DNA from: Rhizobium rhododendri
GTDB taxonomy: Bacteria > Pseudomonadota > Alphaproteobacteria > Rhizobiales > Rhizobiaceae
Direction: 5' to 3'
NCBI RefSeq assembly: GCF_007000325.2
Contig: NZ_CP117269.1
Span: 317,846-381,845 of the forward strand
DNA: 64,000 nucleotides
The translations under genes and the position numbers were made by a program. The notes beneath the pieces are model-generated. The model was given only the letters and a program-made list of their open reading frames with translations, did no database searches and had not been told where the DNA came from. Below, piece after piece: positions 53,128 to 62,449 of the stretch (its first letter is position 1; every line of letters starts with the position of its first letter).

Positions 53128-53163
53128 TGTTACCGGTTACATTCTGAAATGTAACCGGTAACA
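53128..53163. promoter_or_regulatory. Tandem LacI-type operators (16-4-16 perfect inverted repeat)
   Basis: TGTTACCGGTTACATT is followed by CTGA and the exact reverse complement AATGTAACCGGTAACA. Each half is itself a CCGG-centred near-palindrome of the LacI type, so the site looks like two operators with centres 20 bp apart, on the same DNA face. It lies 20 bases upstream of the binding-protein GTG. A further partial copy, TTACCGGTG, lies at 53201. Confidence 0.85.
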
Positions 53164-53175
53164 CATTTCGGTCAA
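53143..53175 (-). promoter_or_regulatory. Predicted promoter of the carbohydrate operon
   Basis: On the minus strand TTGACC (-35, 53175-53170) is followed after about 16-17 bases by TACATT (-10). The -10 region falls inside the operator pair, so bound repressor would block polymerase. The assignment is by eye. Confidence 0.5.
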
Positions 53176-53237
53176 GCAATTTTTGAAACTATAATCAGTA
53201 TTACCGGTGCGTTCGTGCCGATGCGGAGCAGGAGAGG

Positions 53238-53440
53238 ATGAAAAGCCAACCCAACGCGATCGGCATCCTGCAGGCCGATTGCTATAATGGCTTCAATCCT
53301 CTCTTCGACCGAACCAAGAAACAAACCCCGGTGACGCCAGCCTTCTGGTTTGCCCATACGCGGCGAAAGTTCTTCGAGCTGGCCGATGTCTCGCGCAATG
53401 CCCGGTGGGGCAAGCGGGCGCGGATACTTTCCCTGCCCGA
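53238..53440 (+). mobile_element. IS66-family transposase remnant
   Basis: The frame GILQADCYNGFNPLFDRTKK and TPAFWFAHTRRKFFELADVS matches the core of IS66 TnpC transposases (usually 'ILQADAYNGFN.LF..'). After about KRARILS the sequence no longer matches, and the open frame continues only by chance to 53651. Neither end of the element was found. Confidence 0.8.
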
Positions 53441-53651
53441 CGGCGAAAGAGGGCGGGGCGCACCTGATGCAGGCGCAATCGTCGAAAGCCCTGTCTCCAC
53501 CTTCGTATATCAGCTTTATCTACATGGCTTCATCACAACCGATGGAAGGAGCATAATGACGCCTAGACCACTTGAAAACGAACATAAGAGGGATTTGAGC
53601 AGCAAAATTATCGCCGATCGTTTGCGCTGGCGGCGCAATGACATTGTTTAG

Positions 53652-54235
53652 TCGATATTCCGGGGAATTGCGTTCTGTAGATCATCAGACAGCGGCTAAA
53701 GATTAGGTGAGATCGATTCGCCAGATTGTCGGGTCGTCTGCCAGGACCAGGACGAATTTCGAGACAGACGCTCTATGATTTCGGCCTCAATCTGCTAGAA
53801 ATTACGAAGCAAATTTTTTCGAAAAACTGCAACTCGAGCGTTTGAATTGATGAGACGAAATCCTATGCTAGCGGAGTGCAATATCTGTTAGATCAAGAAA
53901 CGCTTGTATATTAGGCAGTAACCTTTACCGTCATCGTTTGCAACATTGAGAGCCGATGTTGCTTCGACGCGAGCTTTGTTAATGATGTAATTTTCGGTTG
54001 CATAACCGATCGGATCAGGTTAGCGTCACCATTGATATTAATCGAACGATGAAAGTCGTTCAAGCACAGCATACTCGCCAAGCTTGCATTTTTCTACGGC
54101 TTCGGCCGCGTGAAATGTGCACAGCATGCCGGCTCTATAGCCTTCCTGTGTCACGGAGCATTCATTCCTAACTTATGCAAGATTGGCATGAAATAAATTA
54201 CTGCCCAATATTCAAGAGGCCAATATCCGATCAAC
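53652..54235. other. AT-rich intergenic region upstream of the luxR gene
   Basis: About 580 bases without a protein-like frame on either strand. It should contain the luxR promoter. I looked for a lux-box-type palindrome and found none that I would defend. Confidence 0.4.
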
Positions 54236-54994
54236 GTGACGGAGCTGACGGTGGACATGGAGTTCTCAGCAATATCGAACGTCATGTTGGATTTTATAAC
54301 AGAGACATCCCGTGCTCAAGACAGGGATGAAGTGTTTTCATCGTTAGGCAAAGTATCCCGACATTTCGGCTTCAGCTGCTTTGTCGTTTCCGGAATACCA
54401 TTACCAATCGAACGCCTTGAGCCCTATCTTATCTTAAGCGGCTGGCCGATAGAATGGTATAATCGCTATCTGGAAAACAATTACGTGCATACCGACCCTG
54501 TAATACTCTTGAGTAAAACCCGTGACAGAGAATTTATCTGGTCAGATTTGCTGAACGATCACAAGCTCGACCGGCAAAGCCGTCGCGTCATGAGCGAGGC
54601 GAGTGAATTCAAGATGCTCGATGGTCTGTGCGTTCCATTGCATGCCGCGACCGGGCTTCAGTCGATAATCAGCTTCGGAGCAGAAAAGGTCGATCTCTGC
54701 GTATCGGCTCGAAGAGCTCTGTATGTCCTATCGGCCTACGCGCTTAGCTTGCTGCGTGAGCAGAACGCGAAAGAAGCAAAGCAGACGACTAAGAATCTGC
54801 CAAACATAACACCGCGAGAACGCGAGATTATTCAGTGGTGCGCCGCTGGCAAGACAGCGACCGAGATCGCGGATATTCTAGGACGATCGCATCGGACAAT
54901 TCAAAATGAAATATTCAATCTTCAGCGGAAACTCGATGTCGTAAATGCGCCTCAGATGGTTGCCGAAAGCTTTCGGCTTCGAATTTTACGTTGA
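54236..54994 (+). CDS. LuxR-family quorum-sensing regulator (rhiR-like)
   Basis: A 252-residue protein. The N-terminal autoinducer-binding domain contains [20 protein letters not shown], which has the conserved W, Y and D of acyl-homoserine-lactone binding, and [13 protein letters not shown]. The C-terminal LuxR helix-turn-helix is [20 protein letters not shown] to [22 protein letters not shown] start is used; an ATG seven codons in is possible. It is near a rhiABC-like unit and an AHL synthase, as in the rhi locus of R. leguminosarum. Confidence 0.92.
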   Translation: MTELTVDMEFSAISNVMLDFITETSRAQDRDEVFSSLGKVSRHFGFSCFVVSGIPLPIERLEPYLILSGWPIEWYNRYLENNYVHTDPVILLSKTRDREFIWSDLLNDHKLDRQSRRVMSEASEFKMLDGLCVPLHAATGLQSIISFGAEKVDLCVSARRALYVLSAYALSLLREQNAKEAKQTTKNLPNITPREREIIQWCAAGKTATEIADILGRSHRTIQNEIFNLQRKLDVVNAPQMVAESFRLRILR

Positions 54995-55024
54995 GGTCGC
55001 TCGTGTAGATTTCAGTGACGGTTG

Positions 55025-55175
55025 ATGTTTCTTCCCTATGGCCCGGAAAGCAGTGGCGTTGCGCGGGGTGAGCATTACACTCGCCTGCCGCACCTTCTAG
55101 GTCAGTGAGACCTGCTACCGTCCAGCGCCAAGCTGGACGACGAGAACGAGCAGATTGCCGATCTCCTGATCGGCC
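55025..55175 (+). mobile_element. IS3-family orfB remnant
   Basis: The codons for VSETCYR and, after a one-base shift, KLDDENEQIADLLIG match the start of IS3-group transposase B (usually 'ETCYRY.PKL..ENE.IADLL'). Only this short block survives next to the luxR 3' end. Confidence 0.55.
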
Positions 55176-55189
55176 GAGGGAAATGAACC

Positions 55190-55605
55190 GCTTCGTGACG
55201 GTCAACGAACCCGAGCTAGCCCAGCGTAAAAATGCGATCAACCGGTGGCTTTCCATGGTCTTCACATGCACTGCGGAATATCAGCCGCTCGCCAGCATCT
55301 CGACGAGTGCCTGCGCATCCGCCTTGTCAGTCTTCTCTGGCCGCGCCTTCTTAGCATCTGAGGCACGCCGCGCATCCATGCAGATATAGGAAAGCCAAGA
55401 TTCTTCAGCCCATGGTAAAGCCAGGGCGTAAGCGATCCTCTCTCAAGCCCGACCTTCACGAGATGATCTTTCCATCTCTTCAGTCGCTAGGCGATCTTTG
55501 ACGGTTGCTATCCACAGTCCCACGCCACACTACCTTGCATTCCTGATCAATAATGCAAATGTGGGTGCACTTGAGACTGACGTCCAATACAACATATATT
55601 TGCAT
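55190..55605 (-). mobile_element. IS110-family transposase, degraded N-terminal part
   Basis: The opening MQIYVVLDVSLKCTHICIID and VVWRGTVDS is the start of IS110 transposases. It continues, with frameshifts and a stop, as VGLERGSLTPWLYHGLKNLG and ADAQALVEMLASG, ending near SAVHVKTMESHRLIAFLR. The C-terminal half is missing. Confidence 0.75.
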
Positions 55606-55702
55606 CGCTGCTCTCCGTAAGGTCTTCGACAAACCAAGGCGGATGTTCTCATCAGCCGAGGGTGGCAGCAACCTCATATATGGAATGTATTATCAGCTTT
55701 TC

Positions 55703-56164
55703 TCAGCGCCAGACAGCACCGCCGAATTGGGCGGTGGCGTCTTTCGGCGTGATGCCCGAAAGGTCACAATGATTGGGGTTGTCCGGAACCGGCGCTTGCA
55801 GCAATCGCGCGCTCTTGACCGGCGCCTTGATCACGCAATAAGCGTCGAAGCGTTGTGGCAGTCCCGGCAGCGTAGTGGCGAAATTTCCATTTGGCTTACA
55901 ATTGACACTCGCTCCCTCCATACGACCGGATTGATTGACCGCCTCACCACTGAAGTCACACGTCTTCCCTGTTGAGGATCCCGGTTGGCCTTTAGGCCCA
56001 GTCAATGTTACCCCTCGTATGACCACGCCAGTCTCGACTGGCGTGACACCGGCAGTAGCGTTGTTTTTGACCTTCATGGTCTCCCCGGCTATGCCCGGCT
56101 CCACCATAGTGAACATCAGTGCGACAGCAAGGACGAATTTGAAAGCTCGTGTTGTCGTAATCAT
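55703..56164 (-). CDS. Exported protein, third gene of a rhiABC-like unit
   Basis: About 153 residues with a signal peptide (FVLAVALMFTMVEPGIAGE). The mature protein has ETGVVIRGVTLTGPKGQPGS, TCDFSGEAVNQSG and two Cys pairs, and ends GITPKDATAQFGGAVW. Its size, export signal and position after a tail-collar protein match RhiC of R. leguminosarum, which I infer from gene order. The start follows GAGGAGGAG; GTG one codon earlier is possible. Confidence 0.72.
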   Translation of the reverse strand: MITTTRAFKFVLAVALMFTMVEPGIAGETMKVKNNATAGVTPVETGVVIRGVTLTGPKGQPGSSTGKTCDFSGEAVNQSGRMEGASVNCKPNGNFATTLPGLPQRFDAYCVIKAPVKSARLLQAPVPDNPNHCDLSGITPKDATAQFGGAVWR

Positions 56165-56247
56165 CACATTTCTCCTCCTCTAGATGAACCGATAAAAATT
56201 AGCTGCCAATTCCGCAGAACTCCTTTGACGAATGGACCGAGAAGTGT

Positions 56248-56844
56248 CTATGGCCTTTCATCGAAATCTGATGAGATAGTTGACAGCGACATTTCGTGGG
56301 CGAGTTTCGGTAGATCTGCGGGTTGGCTTTTTGGCGAACCCGTCTGTGTTCTCGAGATGGACGTTCCCGCAGCAGTAGCCTGCTGCGAAATGCCTGCGGG
56401 CTGCGTCACGTCATAGGAATGCGAGTGAACCTGAATGGCCTCATATTGAAGCGAGCGGACAACATTGGCAACGTTATTGCCGGTTGGATCTTGTCGCTGC
56501 ATCGCATCTGGGTCCATCCCGGCACCAGCATCGAATCCGCGTAAAAATAGCCCGCGATAGTCTGGAATCCGAAATTCCGGACTGACACCGTAGTTTCGCT
56601 CGCCGTACAATCCTCCCAGAACGGCATAGAGCTCAGGGTAAGCGACGACCAAAATATACCGTCCATCGCAGAGCATCCCACTTTGGGCCTCGACGCGAGT
56701 ACGAGGGAACTCAGCCGCGGTGCCGGCTACCGAGCTCGAACCAGCGCAAGCCGCATTTGCCCAGACCTTGTTGGGCGAGCCAGAGACAGGACCGACCTGG
56801 CCGGCAAAGGAGCATACTGCGCCAATGGGAGGTCCTGCGAACAA
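56248..56844 (-). CDS. Phage tail-collar domain protein, second gene of a rhiABC-like unit
   Basis: About 198 residues with the tail-collar (microcystin-dependent/MdpB-type) layout: PIGAVCSFAGQVGPVSGSP, WANAACAG replaced by a loop, then QSGMLCDGRYILVVAYPELY, AVLGGLYGERNYG and FRIPDYRGLFLRGFD. The start appears to be TTG, preceded by GGAGGA at 8 bases; the frame upstream of it has no protein-like sequence. It would be RhiB by position in a rhi-like locus. A tail-collar protein coupled to a quorum-controlled RhiA-like protein is unusual. Confidence 0.75.
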   Translation of the reverse strand: MFAGPPIGAVCSFAGQVGPVSGSPNKVWANAACAGSSSVAGTAAEFPRTRVEAQSGMLCDGRYILVVAYPELYAVLGGLYGERNYGVSPEFRIPDYRGLFLRGFDAGAGMDPDAMQRQDPTGNNVANVVRSLQYEAIQVHSHSYDVTQPAGISQQATAAGTSISRTQTGSPKSQPADLPKLAHEMSLSTISSDFDERP

Positions 56845-56933
56845 TATCGGCTTCCTCCAATGAGATTGAATCCTAGGGCTGCGCGCGAAGCCCGGGTTCG
56901 AAGGTTTAGCGCGCCAGGCCGCTCCGTTGTATC

Positions 56934-56958
56934 GGCTCCGGCTACCAGCGCCGAAGCC
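56934..56958 (-). promoter_or_regulatory. Hairpin between the rhiA-like and tail-collar genes
   Basis: A 9-bp stem with one mismatch (GGCTCCGGC and GCCGAAGCC, 7-base loop) lies 20 bases beyond the rhiA-like stop. It could stabilise or partly terminate the first transcript, which would raise the first protein over the others. Confidence 0.5.
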
Positions 56959-56977
56959 AGTATAAGCCTTTGAGCTC

Positions 56978-57673
56978 TCAGGCAGGATTGATGACCCAGC
57001 TATTATCTTCCTGCAAAGTGCCGACGAGATTGTAGACGGCCGATGGGAATTTAGCCTCGCTGGTCTGCGTGATAGTGTCGATGCTGAGAACCGATCCAAT
57101 TCTCATGTTCGCTCCTGCAGCGATCCAGTAGCTCGGCGTCGGGGTAAATGTGTGCGTCAGGTTCGTGCCTGCCTGGACGACATAGGTTCCCGTTCCGGAC
57201 ATCCCAATTCCAACTGAGAAACGGTTGTTTGGGACCGACGGGGCGTCCTTGATTACGAGTGAACCAGCTGGATCGCCCTTGACCGGAACACTTAAGCCAG
57301 GACCACCATCAAGAGAAAACGTGGTCGTATTGGCGCCGGCAGGGCTGCAATCTTGATCACCGGACGCAAGAAAGTCTACGCCGGGGATCAGTTGACCAGT
57401 GTCGCTCCAAACAAAATTATAGTCGATTTCCCAGGTAAACTTTATCTGGTTGCCGACCCGAATTTGATACGGTGAGCAGAACCAAGCCAGTGAAAAGACG
57501 TCTGCCACCGGCTGCGGCATCTTCTGATAGACATAAAACGTCCATGCCTGGGCTGACTGATTCTTGAGAAGCAGTGAGTATTGAGTTCCCTGTGTAAGCG
57601 CCTGGCTCGCAGGCTGCGAAGCACGTGCCTGATCGGTGATTTCCTTCTTCGCGTAGCTTATATGCAAAGTCAT
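56978..57673 (-). CDS. rhiA: RhiA-like protein
   Basis: A 231-residue soluble protein starting MTLHISYAKKEITDQARA, with beta-rich blocks QYSLLLKNQSAQAWTFYVYQ, DVFSLAWFC, IKFTWEIDYNFVWSDTGQL and FTPTPSYWIAAGANM. This matches my recollection of the RhiA family, abundant rhizosphere-expressed proteins made under LuxR-type control. The AAGGGGAGA ribosome site is strong. It is first in a three-gene unit and is divergent from the AHL synthase. Its molecular role is unknown even in R. leguminosarum. Confidence 0.75.
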   Translation of the reverse strand: MTLHISYAKKEITDQARASQPASQALTQGTQYSLLLKNQSAQAWTFYVYQKMPQPVADVFSLAWFCSPYQIRVGNQIKFTWEIDYNFVWSDTGQLIPGVDFLASGDQDCSPAGANTTTFSLDGGPGLSVPVKGDPAGSLVIKDAPSVPNNRFSVGIGMSGTGTYVVQAGTNLTHTFTPTPSYWIAAGANMRIGSVLSIDTITQTSEAKFPSAVYNLVGTLQEDNSWVINPA

Positions 57674-58017
57674 GGTAGTTCTCCCCTTAGTACATTTTGA
57701 TCGTAGATTGACTCACGCAAATGCAGCCGCTTGACCCTCTTAGAGATCACTTGAATGGTGTGAAGAGTGGTTATCGCTAGCTGCGATCTACTCGTTATAG
57801 TTTTTGATGAAACCGGTAAATGAGTAGATTTACTCTGTCGGGATAAGCGGAAGTTACCTATAATCGACGTCATTTGCATATCGTCTCTCTCCATGCAGGC
57901 GTCACATTAGAGGAAGCTACGCCACTAGAAATTCGCTCAATCGTTCGAAATAAGTATTTCTACTCATTTTTTGCAAGAACAAGATCGTGCATAGTGATCC
58001 AAATGGGGGCTGGACCT
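57674..58017. promoter_or_regulatory. Divergent control region between rhiA-like and luxI genes
   Basis: This region of 344 bases should hold both promoters and a LuxR-binding site. It contains GAGTAGATTTACTC (57822-57835), a 5-4-5 inverted repeat, and the pair ATCTACTC (57786-57793)/GAGTAGAT (57822-57829). These are the best lux-box-like candidates, but they do not match a published consensus that I know. Confidence 0.45.
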
Positions 58018-58659
58018 ATGATAAGGATTTTCGTCGGACATAAGAATGTAGACAGCGCTATCATGGAGAAAATCTGGCGCTTCCGACACCAGCAATTCGT
58101 GGAAGGTCGCGGCTGGGAGGCTATTCGCAAAAGTGATGGAAGGGAAAGTGATGAATTTGATCACGAGACCGCCATACATTTCGTTGTACTCAAGAGTGGG
58201 GCGATAGTTGGATATTCCCGACTGCTACCAACTACGCAGCCACATCTTCTTTCGCATGTATACCCACAAATCATGCAGGGTCATGAGTTGCGTCGATCGC
58301 ACGACATTTTCGAGTGGACACGGTGTGCCGTCGGAAGACGTGACGAGGTGATCGGTGGCGTTCCCGTTTCGCGTGTTCTCATGGTCGGTGTTCTAGAATT
58401 TTGCCGTGCTGCTGGCATTAGCTCTCTAATTGTTCAGACGCATCCAAAGCTGATCAATTCATTGCTGTCCAATGGATGGGAAATATCGTTGCTCGCACAG
58501 GTAACTCTCTACGACGATCAACCGATCGTACCTCTTGAAGTTAGACCTTCTTCGCGACCTACCAATATTTTCGCCAGCTCAAGTTCCATAGTAGACGATG
58601 AGCGTGATCGCCTAATACGGATCTTCACTGATCAAAACCCATTCTCCCATCCTCTGTGA
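58018..58659 (+). CDS. Acyl-homoserine-lactone synthase (LuxI family, rhiI-like)
   Basis: About 213 residues with the LuxI core: FRHQQFVEGRGWEAI (conserved Arg, Phe, Trp), ESDEFDHETAIHFVV (Asp/Glu), GYSRLLPTTQPHLLS (conserved Arg) and EWTRCAVGR. It joins S-adenosylmethionine and an acyl-carrier-protein acyl chain. The ATG 58018 follows a GGGGGCTGG stretch; the longer upstream frame is unlikely. With the LuxR protein 3.7 kb away it would form a quorum-sensing pair around the rhiABC-like unit. Confidence 0.95.
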   Translation: MIRIFVGHKNVDSAIMEKIWRFRHQQFVEGRGWEAIRKSDGRESDEFDHETAIHFVVLKSGAIVGYSRLLPTTQPHLLSHVYPQIMQGHELRRSHDIFEWTRCAVGRRDEVIGGVPVSRVLMVGVLEFCRAAGISSLIVQTHPKLINSLLSNGWEISLLAQVTLYDDQPIVPLEVRPSSRPTNIFASSSSIVDDERDRLIRIFTDQNPFSHPL

Positions 58660-58736
58660 CCGATGGACATGATCCGCCATGGCTGTCTTTCGAGCTTTCG
58701 CCAGGCATCACAGCAGTGATTGACAATGTCGTCGTA

Positions 58737-59130
58737 TCATTTGAAGACTCGGTTCGAAAGGCAGTTTTCGCGCATGAAGTGCCAGAGGTTTTCGACCGGG
58801 TTTAGCTCCGGCGATTTCGGCGGGAGTGGTAGGATGGTAATGTTTTCAGGCACGACGAGATGATTGGAAGTGTGCCAGCCTGCCTGATCCATGATGAGGA
58901 TGGCGTGCGCATCCTCATCAACATGGCGGGCGATTTCCGGCAGGTGCAGCGTCATCGCGTAGGTGTCACACCACGGCATGACGAGAGCTGCCGCTTTGCC
59001 AAGCTTCGGGCATATTGCACCGAAGATGTAGGTGGATCGAGTTCGCTTGTCGTGCGGCGCGGACGGCCTTGAGCCGCGCTTGGCCCAGCGGCGCGTGATC
59101 TTGTTCTTCTGACCGATCCGGGCCTCGTCT
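58737..59130 (-). mobile_element. IS630-family transposase, C-terminal remnant
   Basis: The frame TRRWAKRGSRPSAPHDKRTR, FGAICPKLGKAAALVMPWCD and the DDE block ILIMDQAGWHTSN then LPPKSPELNPVENLW (catalytic Asp and Glu) is IS630-type. The 5' part beyond a stop codon near 59130 is missing. It ends LSNRVFK without a normal element end. Confidence 0.8.
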
Positions 59131-59400
59131 TACATGAGGGTTCATGTGCCAACGTCATCGTGCCATATTTTTCTCCTTTAAAATTCCAGACAATCATTGC
59201 GAGTTTGGGGCGGCGCTGTGCGGCAGCCTTGGCTGCGTAACCTTACATGCGGTCGGGTTCAACTTGGAACCCATAACCATAATGCCTCATGCACGAGGCA
59301 AGCCCCAATGAGCACGACCAACCTGGAACGCGGTTCTTGGTTGACCATTGACGAAGACGGTCGTGCTCCTCGCACAGCCAGAAAATGCTGGCTGTGATTT

Positions 59401-59799
59401 CTATGCTGCTCGGAGAACGGCTCCGGCCGGGATTTCGCCGTTTTCGGTATAGCGCCAGAGCGCGATCAGAAGCTTGCGTGCCATCGCGACGATCGCGATA
59501 CGTCGTGCCCGCCCTTTCAAATCGCCAACCCTCTGGTAGAACCAGGCAGCGAGTTCGCTTTTCGGCTGATATCGTAGCCAAAGCCAAGCTGCCTGGACCA
59601 ATGTCTTTCGCGCTCGAGCGTTGCCTGCTCGACCGATGCGCCGGTCTTTATCGACATTGCCACTTTGGTGCGGCATGGGCGCAAGGCCGACGTAACTCGC
59701 CAACTGTTTTCTATTACCAAAATGGCGGTAGAAGACCTCGCGTGTCAGCACCGCTGCGAAGTTGTCACCAATGCCGTAAATTTCGCTGAGTGCTGTCAA
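59401..59799 (-). mobile_element. IS110-family (IS1111 group) transposase, C-terminal remnant
   Basis: The frame GIGDNFAAVLTREVFYRHFG, YVGLAPMPHQSG, NARARKTLVQAAWLWLRYQP and RRIAIVAMARKLLIALWRY is the second half of an IS1111-group transposase. The N-terminal half is absent. Its wording resembles the 43-kb element, so both are from the same subgroup. Confidence 0.85.
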
Positions 59800-60169
59800 T
59801 CCACGTCAGAATTCTGGACGGTTGCCGTCATGGGCACTGACGAGCACTTTGACCTCGCCGCCTTCGAGTCCCCTCCCCGCCGCTCGCAGACGTAAGCCGT
59901 CCGAATTTGTACGTGGCCGCCAGATCGGGCTCGCGCCAATTAGACCATTGATATTTAGGAGCTATATCGGGATAGGCGTAGTTAATCTGGCCCTTATTTC
60001 CGTAACCAAATATTAACCATAACGGCCCCCTATCACCTCTGGTAAGTATCCCTTATCGATGGAGGTGGCTGACTTGAATCGCAAAACAACGAATTAGATA
60101 CGTGCACTATCGATCGGCGGTCAAGACCATTGATCTGCAGGTTTTATGACCATGCGGTCACCCTCAAAT

Positions 60170-60640
60170 GCTGTCGTCGATCGCCGCGCCTACGAAACTG
60201 GACGAACTGTTGACCCACCAGGACATCGAAAAGCTGCGCCACTTGGTCAACGGAGCGTCGGGCATATCAGCTGCGCGCGCTTACCTCCGACCTTGCCTAC
60301 GGGCCTAGTCGCTGGCCGCGACCGGCGCCTCCCTCCCCTAGTCCGCAACCGACCGAGGCGCTGCTGCTGAAATTCGTCGTCCACCATCTCTGGCTACCCG
60401 AACAGCGCGACATCGATCCTCACCTCGCGGTATGCCAGCCGATGACCAGCAAAACCCGCGCTACCAACGGTTCCTTCGATCGTCGGGTCCGACACGGTGC
60501 GCCGGCGGCTTGCCAGTTTGTTGACACTGACGAAATGGCGCGTCTTCTCTCCTCCGTCGCAGAAGGCCGCGATACGCCCTGCTGTCCAGGCGACGCCGTG
60601 ACCAAGGAAACGCAGCCCGGCGTCTTATAGCCAAGCGGTG
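60170..60640 (+). pseudogene. Tyrosine recombinase/integrase, decayed
   Basis: The opening SSIAAPTKLDELLTHQDIEK and LRHLVNGASGISAARAYLR, then SLAATGASLP after a stop, resemble the N-terminal core-binding part of rhizobial plasmid integrases. Further blocks (GPTRCAGGLP, KWRVF-like) appear in shifted frames. Several stops and shifts mean it is not functional. Confidence 0.5.
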
Positions 60641-61079
60641 AAGGCGGCCGGGGGCGCCTTAGTATCGGGCATTGCGACGACTGACCCGGCTTCGGGCAAA
60701 TTGTCGATTCTCGATCGGAACGAGAGTCACGTCTAGATGAGATCTCAGCCCGATTGCAGTCCGACCGCGCGTAGTGGGCCGCCACCGAAGAGGCGGCGCT
60801 GTGACGGTCAGATGCCCAAGCTGGCCGAGATCACCTGCAGGAAATCAGACGGCGTTTCGATATCATACGCCTCTCACGCGAGCGCTGACAGATCGGCTAT
60901 TAAGATCTTCTTACATTGGCACATCTCGATACATGGCCTGTTCGTCGTCCCAGTGCCGGTGATGATACCAATACACAGGCCTGTTACAGGCGGGCCCGAA
61001 TTGACGAATTTCTGAAGCCCGGAGAAATCGACGGAAAGGTTGTCGCCACACTTAAGGGGCGCGTGCTGCTAGAAATCTG

Positions 61080-61265
61080 ACCCGCGCCGAGTTGGCCCAT
61101 TTTTTGGGCTCCGCCCCAGCCGCGTATGGTCAGTGTGAAAATGGCAAAACGGAACTGACCGCAACGCCCATAATACAGATTTACGAAGTTCTTGGTATTT
61201 TGCCCGACTACCTACTTTTCAATGCCGCTTCGGACCTATGGCGCGACGATCCAGGCCAGATGCAT
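61080..61265 (+). pseudogene. XRE-family regulator fragment
   Basis: About 55 codons read LAHFLGSAPAAYGQCENGKT then IIQIYEVLGILPDYLLFN, a helix-turn-helix of the Cro/C1 type with its first helix missing. No start codon in a sensible context precedes it, and downstream sequence is not protein-like. Confidence 0.55.
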
Positions 61266-61387
61266 AGGTGCCGTCACATGCGCAGCTGGCGCAGCCGTTG
61301 CCCCGCCTGAAAGCCTCGAGACCCGTCGCCACTGCGCTGGAGGTGTCAAGCGCGCTCTATGCCCGGTAGGCCTCGCGCGTTCCCGCT

Positions 61388-61995
61388 CTACGCGGTCGCG
61401 CCGCTCGCGAAGCTCAAGAAATAGGTCTCTAGCAGAATATTTGCCGCGTCCCTATTTCTCTGGTCATTTTGACGCTCAAGAGCCAGGAAGCGCTGATCGT
61501 AGCCAGAGAAAACGCGATCGAGCTCCGCACGCGTCACCTCGGCAGTTGGGTAGATAAGACCAAGCCGTCGGGCGCCTGCGGTTCTCATAGCTACGCTAGG
61601 TACGCCACTTAAGCGCCTGCTGGGGGACCATGGACGTGACGACCGTCGATAGGCTTTGCTTGGTATTGGATGCTTCAATGCAAGCGACTCCGCGAACAGG
61701 GGTTGGGTTGTCCTTGATCGGCTGCAGCGCGAGATAGGCTAGGACGTCAGGAATGGTGATTGCCACGGCGCTGAATCCGATGAGCAGCGGCCATTGCGTT
61801 CGAGAGCCGCCCCTGAAGTCATCGGTTGGGCCGCGCAGCTATGACGCGATGTCGATGAAACTTTCGCCGCATCTGCACATCGATACCGGCAATCGCCCTC
61901 GGGTGGTTATCAACCCGCTCCGAGATCTGGACATAACGAGCGTCTTCGTTCATTCCCGCCATCTGACTGCTTCCTGCCGATGTTTTAATTTCCGA
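61388..61995 (-). pseudogene. Decayed gene of unknown function
   Basis: Protein-like sequence is spread across frames on the minus strand: MNEDARYVQISERVDNHPRA, then after a shift QWPLLIGFSAVAITIPDVLA (a membrane helix) and ASNTKQSLSTVVTSMVPQQA, then LGLIYPTAEVTRAELDRVFS to a stop. At least two frameshifts separate the blocks. Family not recognised. Confidence 0.45.
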
Positions 61996-62449
61996 TGAAT
62001 GAACTTCTGCTGTGCCAGTCTATTGCTAGACGTAGATATGAAACGAAAACCATGCTGCATAGTTGGCGACTAGGGATCAGATTTTTAGTGCGCCAGCGGA
62101 TTTCTACGACATTTTACGAATACCGAGAGCTCAGCGCCTAAGGCATCATCTCCACGCGTCTATCACGGCTTCGGGGTCGCGGCGCAGGCTCAGGCCTCGG
62201 CCGGTGTAAGTTGGAAACAGCGCCGGCCGGAAACCCGTAGAACCTCACTCATAACTTGGTACGGATTGAAGTTTATTCGCCAGGCCATCAGCCACCAGTT
62301 CGATCGGATGTCGTTGGCGACTGTGAACCTAATCGACCTTCCGTGAGCATGCCGGCCGACTTGAGCAACGACTTACGCCGTCAGGCCGAACGGGCTTCTA
62401 GATAAGATTGCTTATCATTTGTCACTGGCGACTCACGTTTCGACTTACT

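Noticed and set aside
53440..53651. The second half of the IS66-like open frame.
   Set aside because: Similarity to IS66 transposase ends near 53.44 kb, and the rest is low-information sequence open by chance.
54236..58659. The LuxR/LuxI pair as the regulator of conjugation, as TraR/TraI in Ti plasmids.
   Set aside because: It is more than 18 kb from the transfer genes, brackets a rhiABC-like unit instead, and I saw no shared palindrome in front of virB1, mobC or the parA-like gene.
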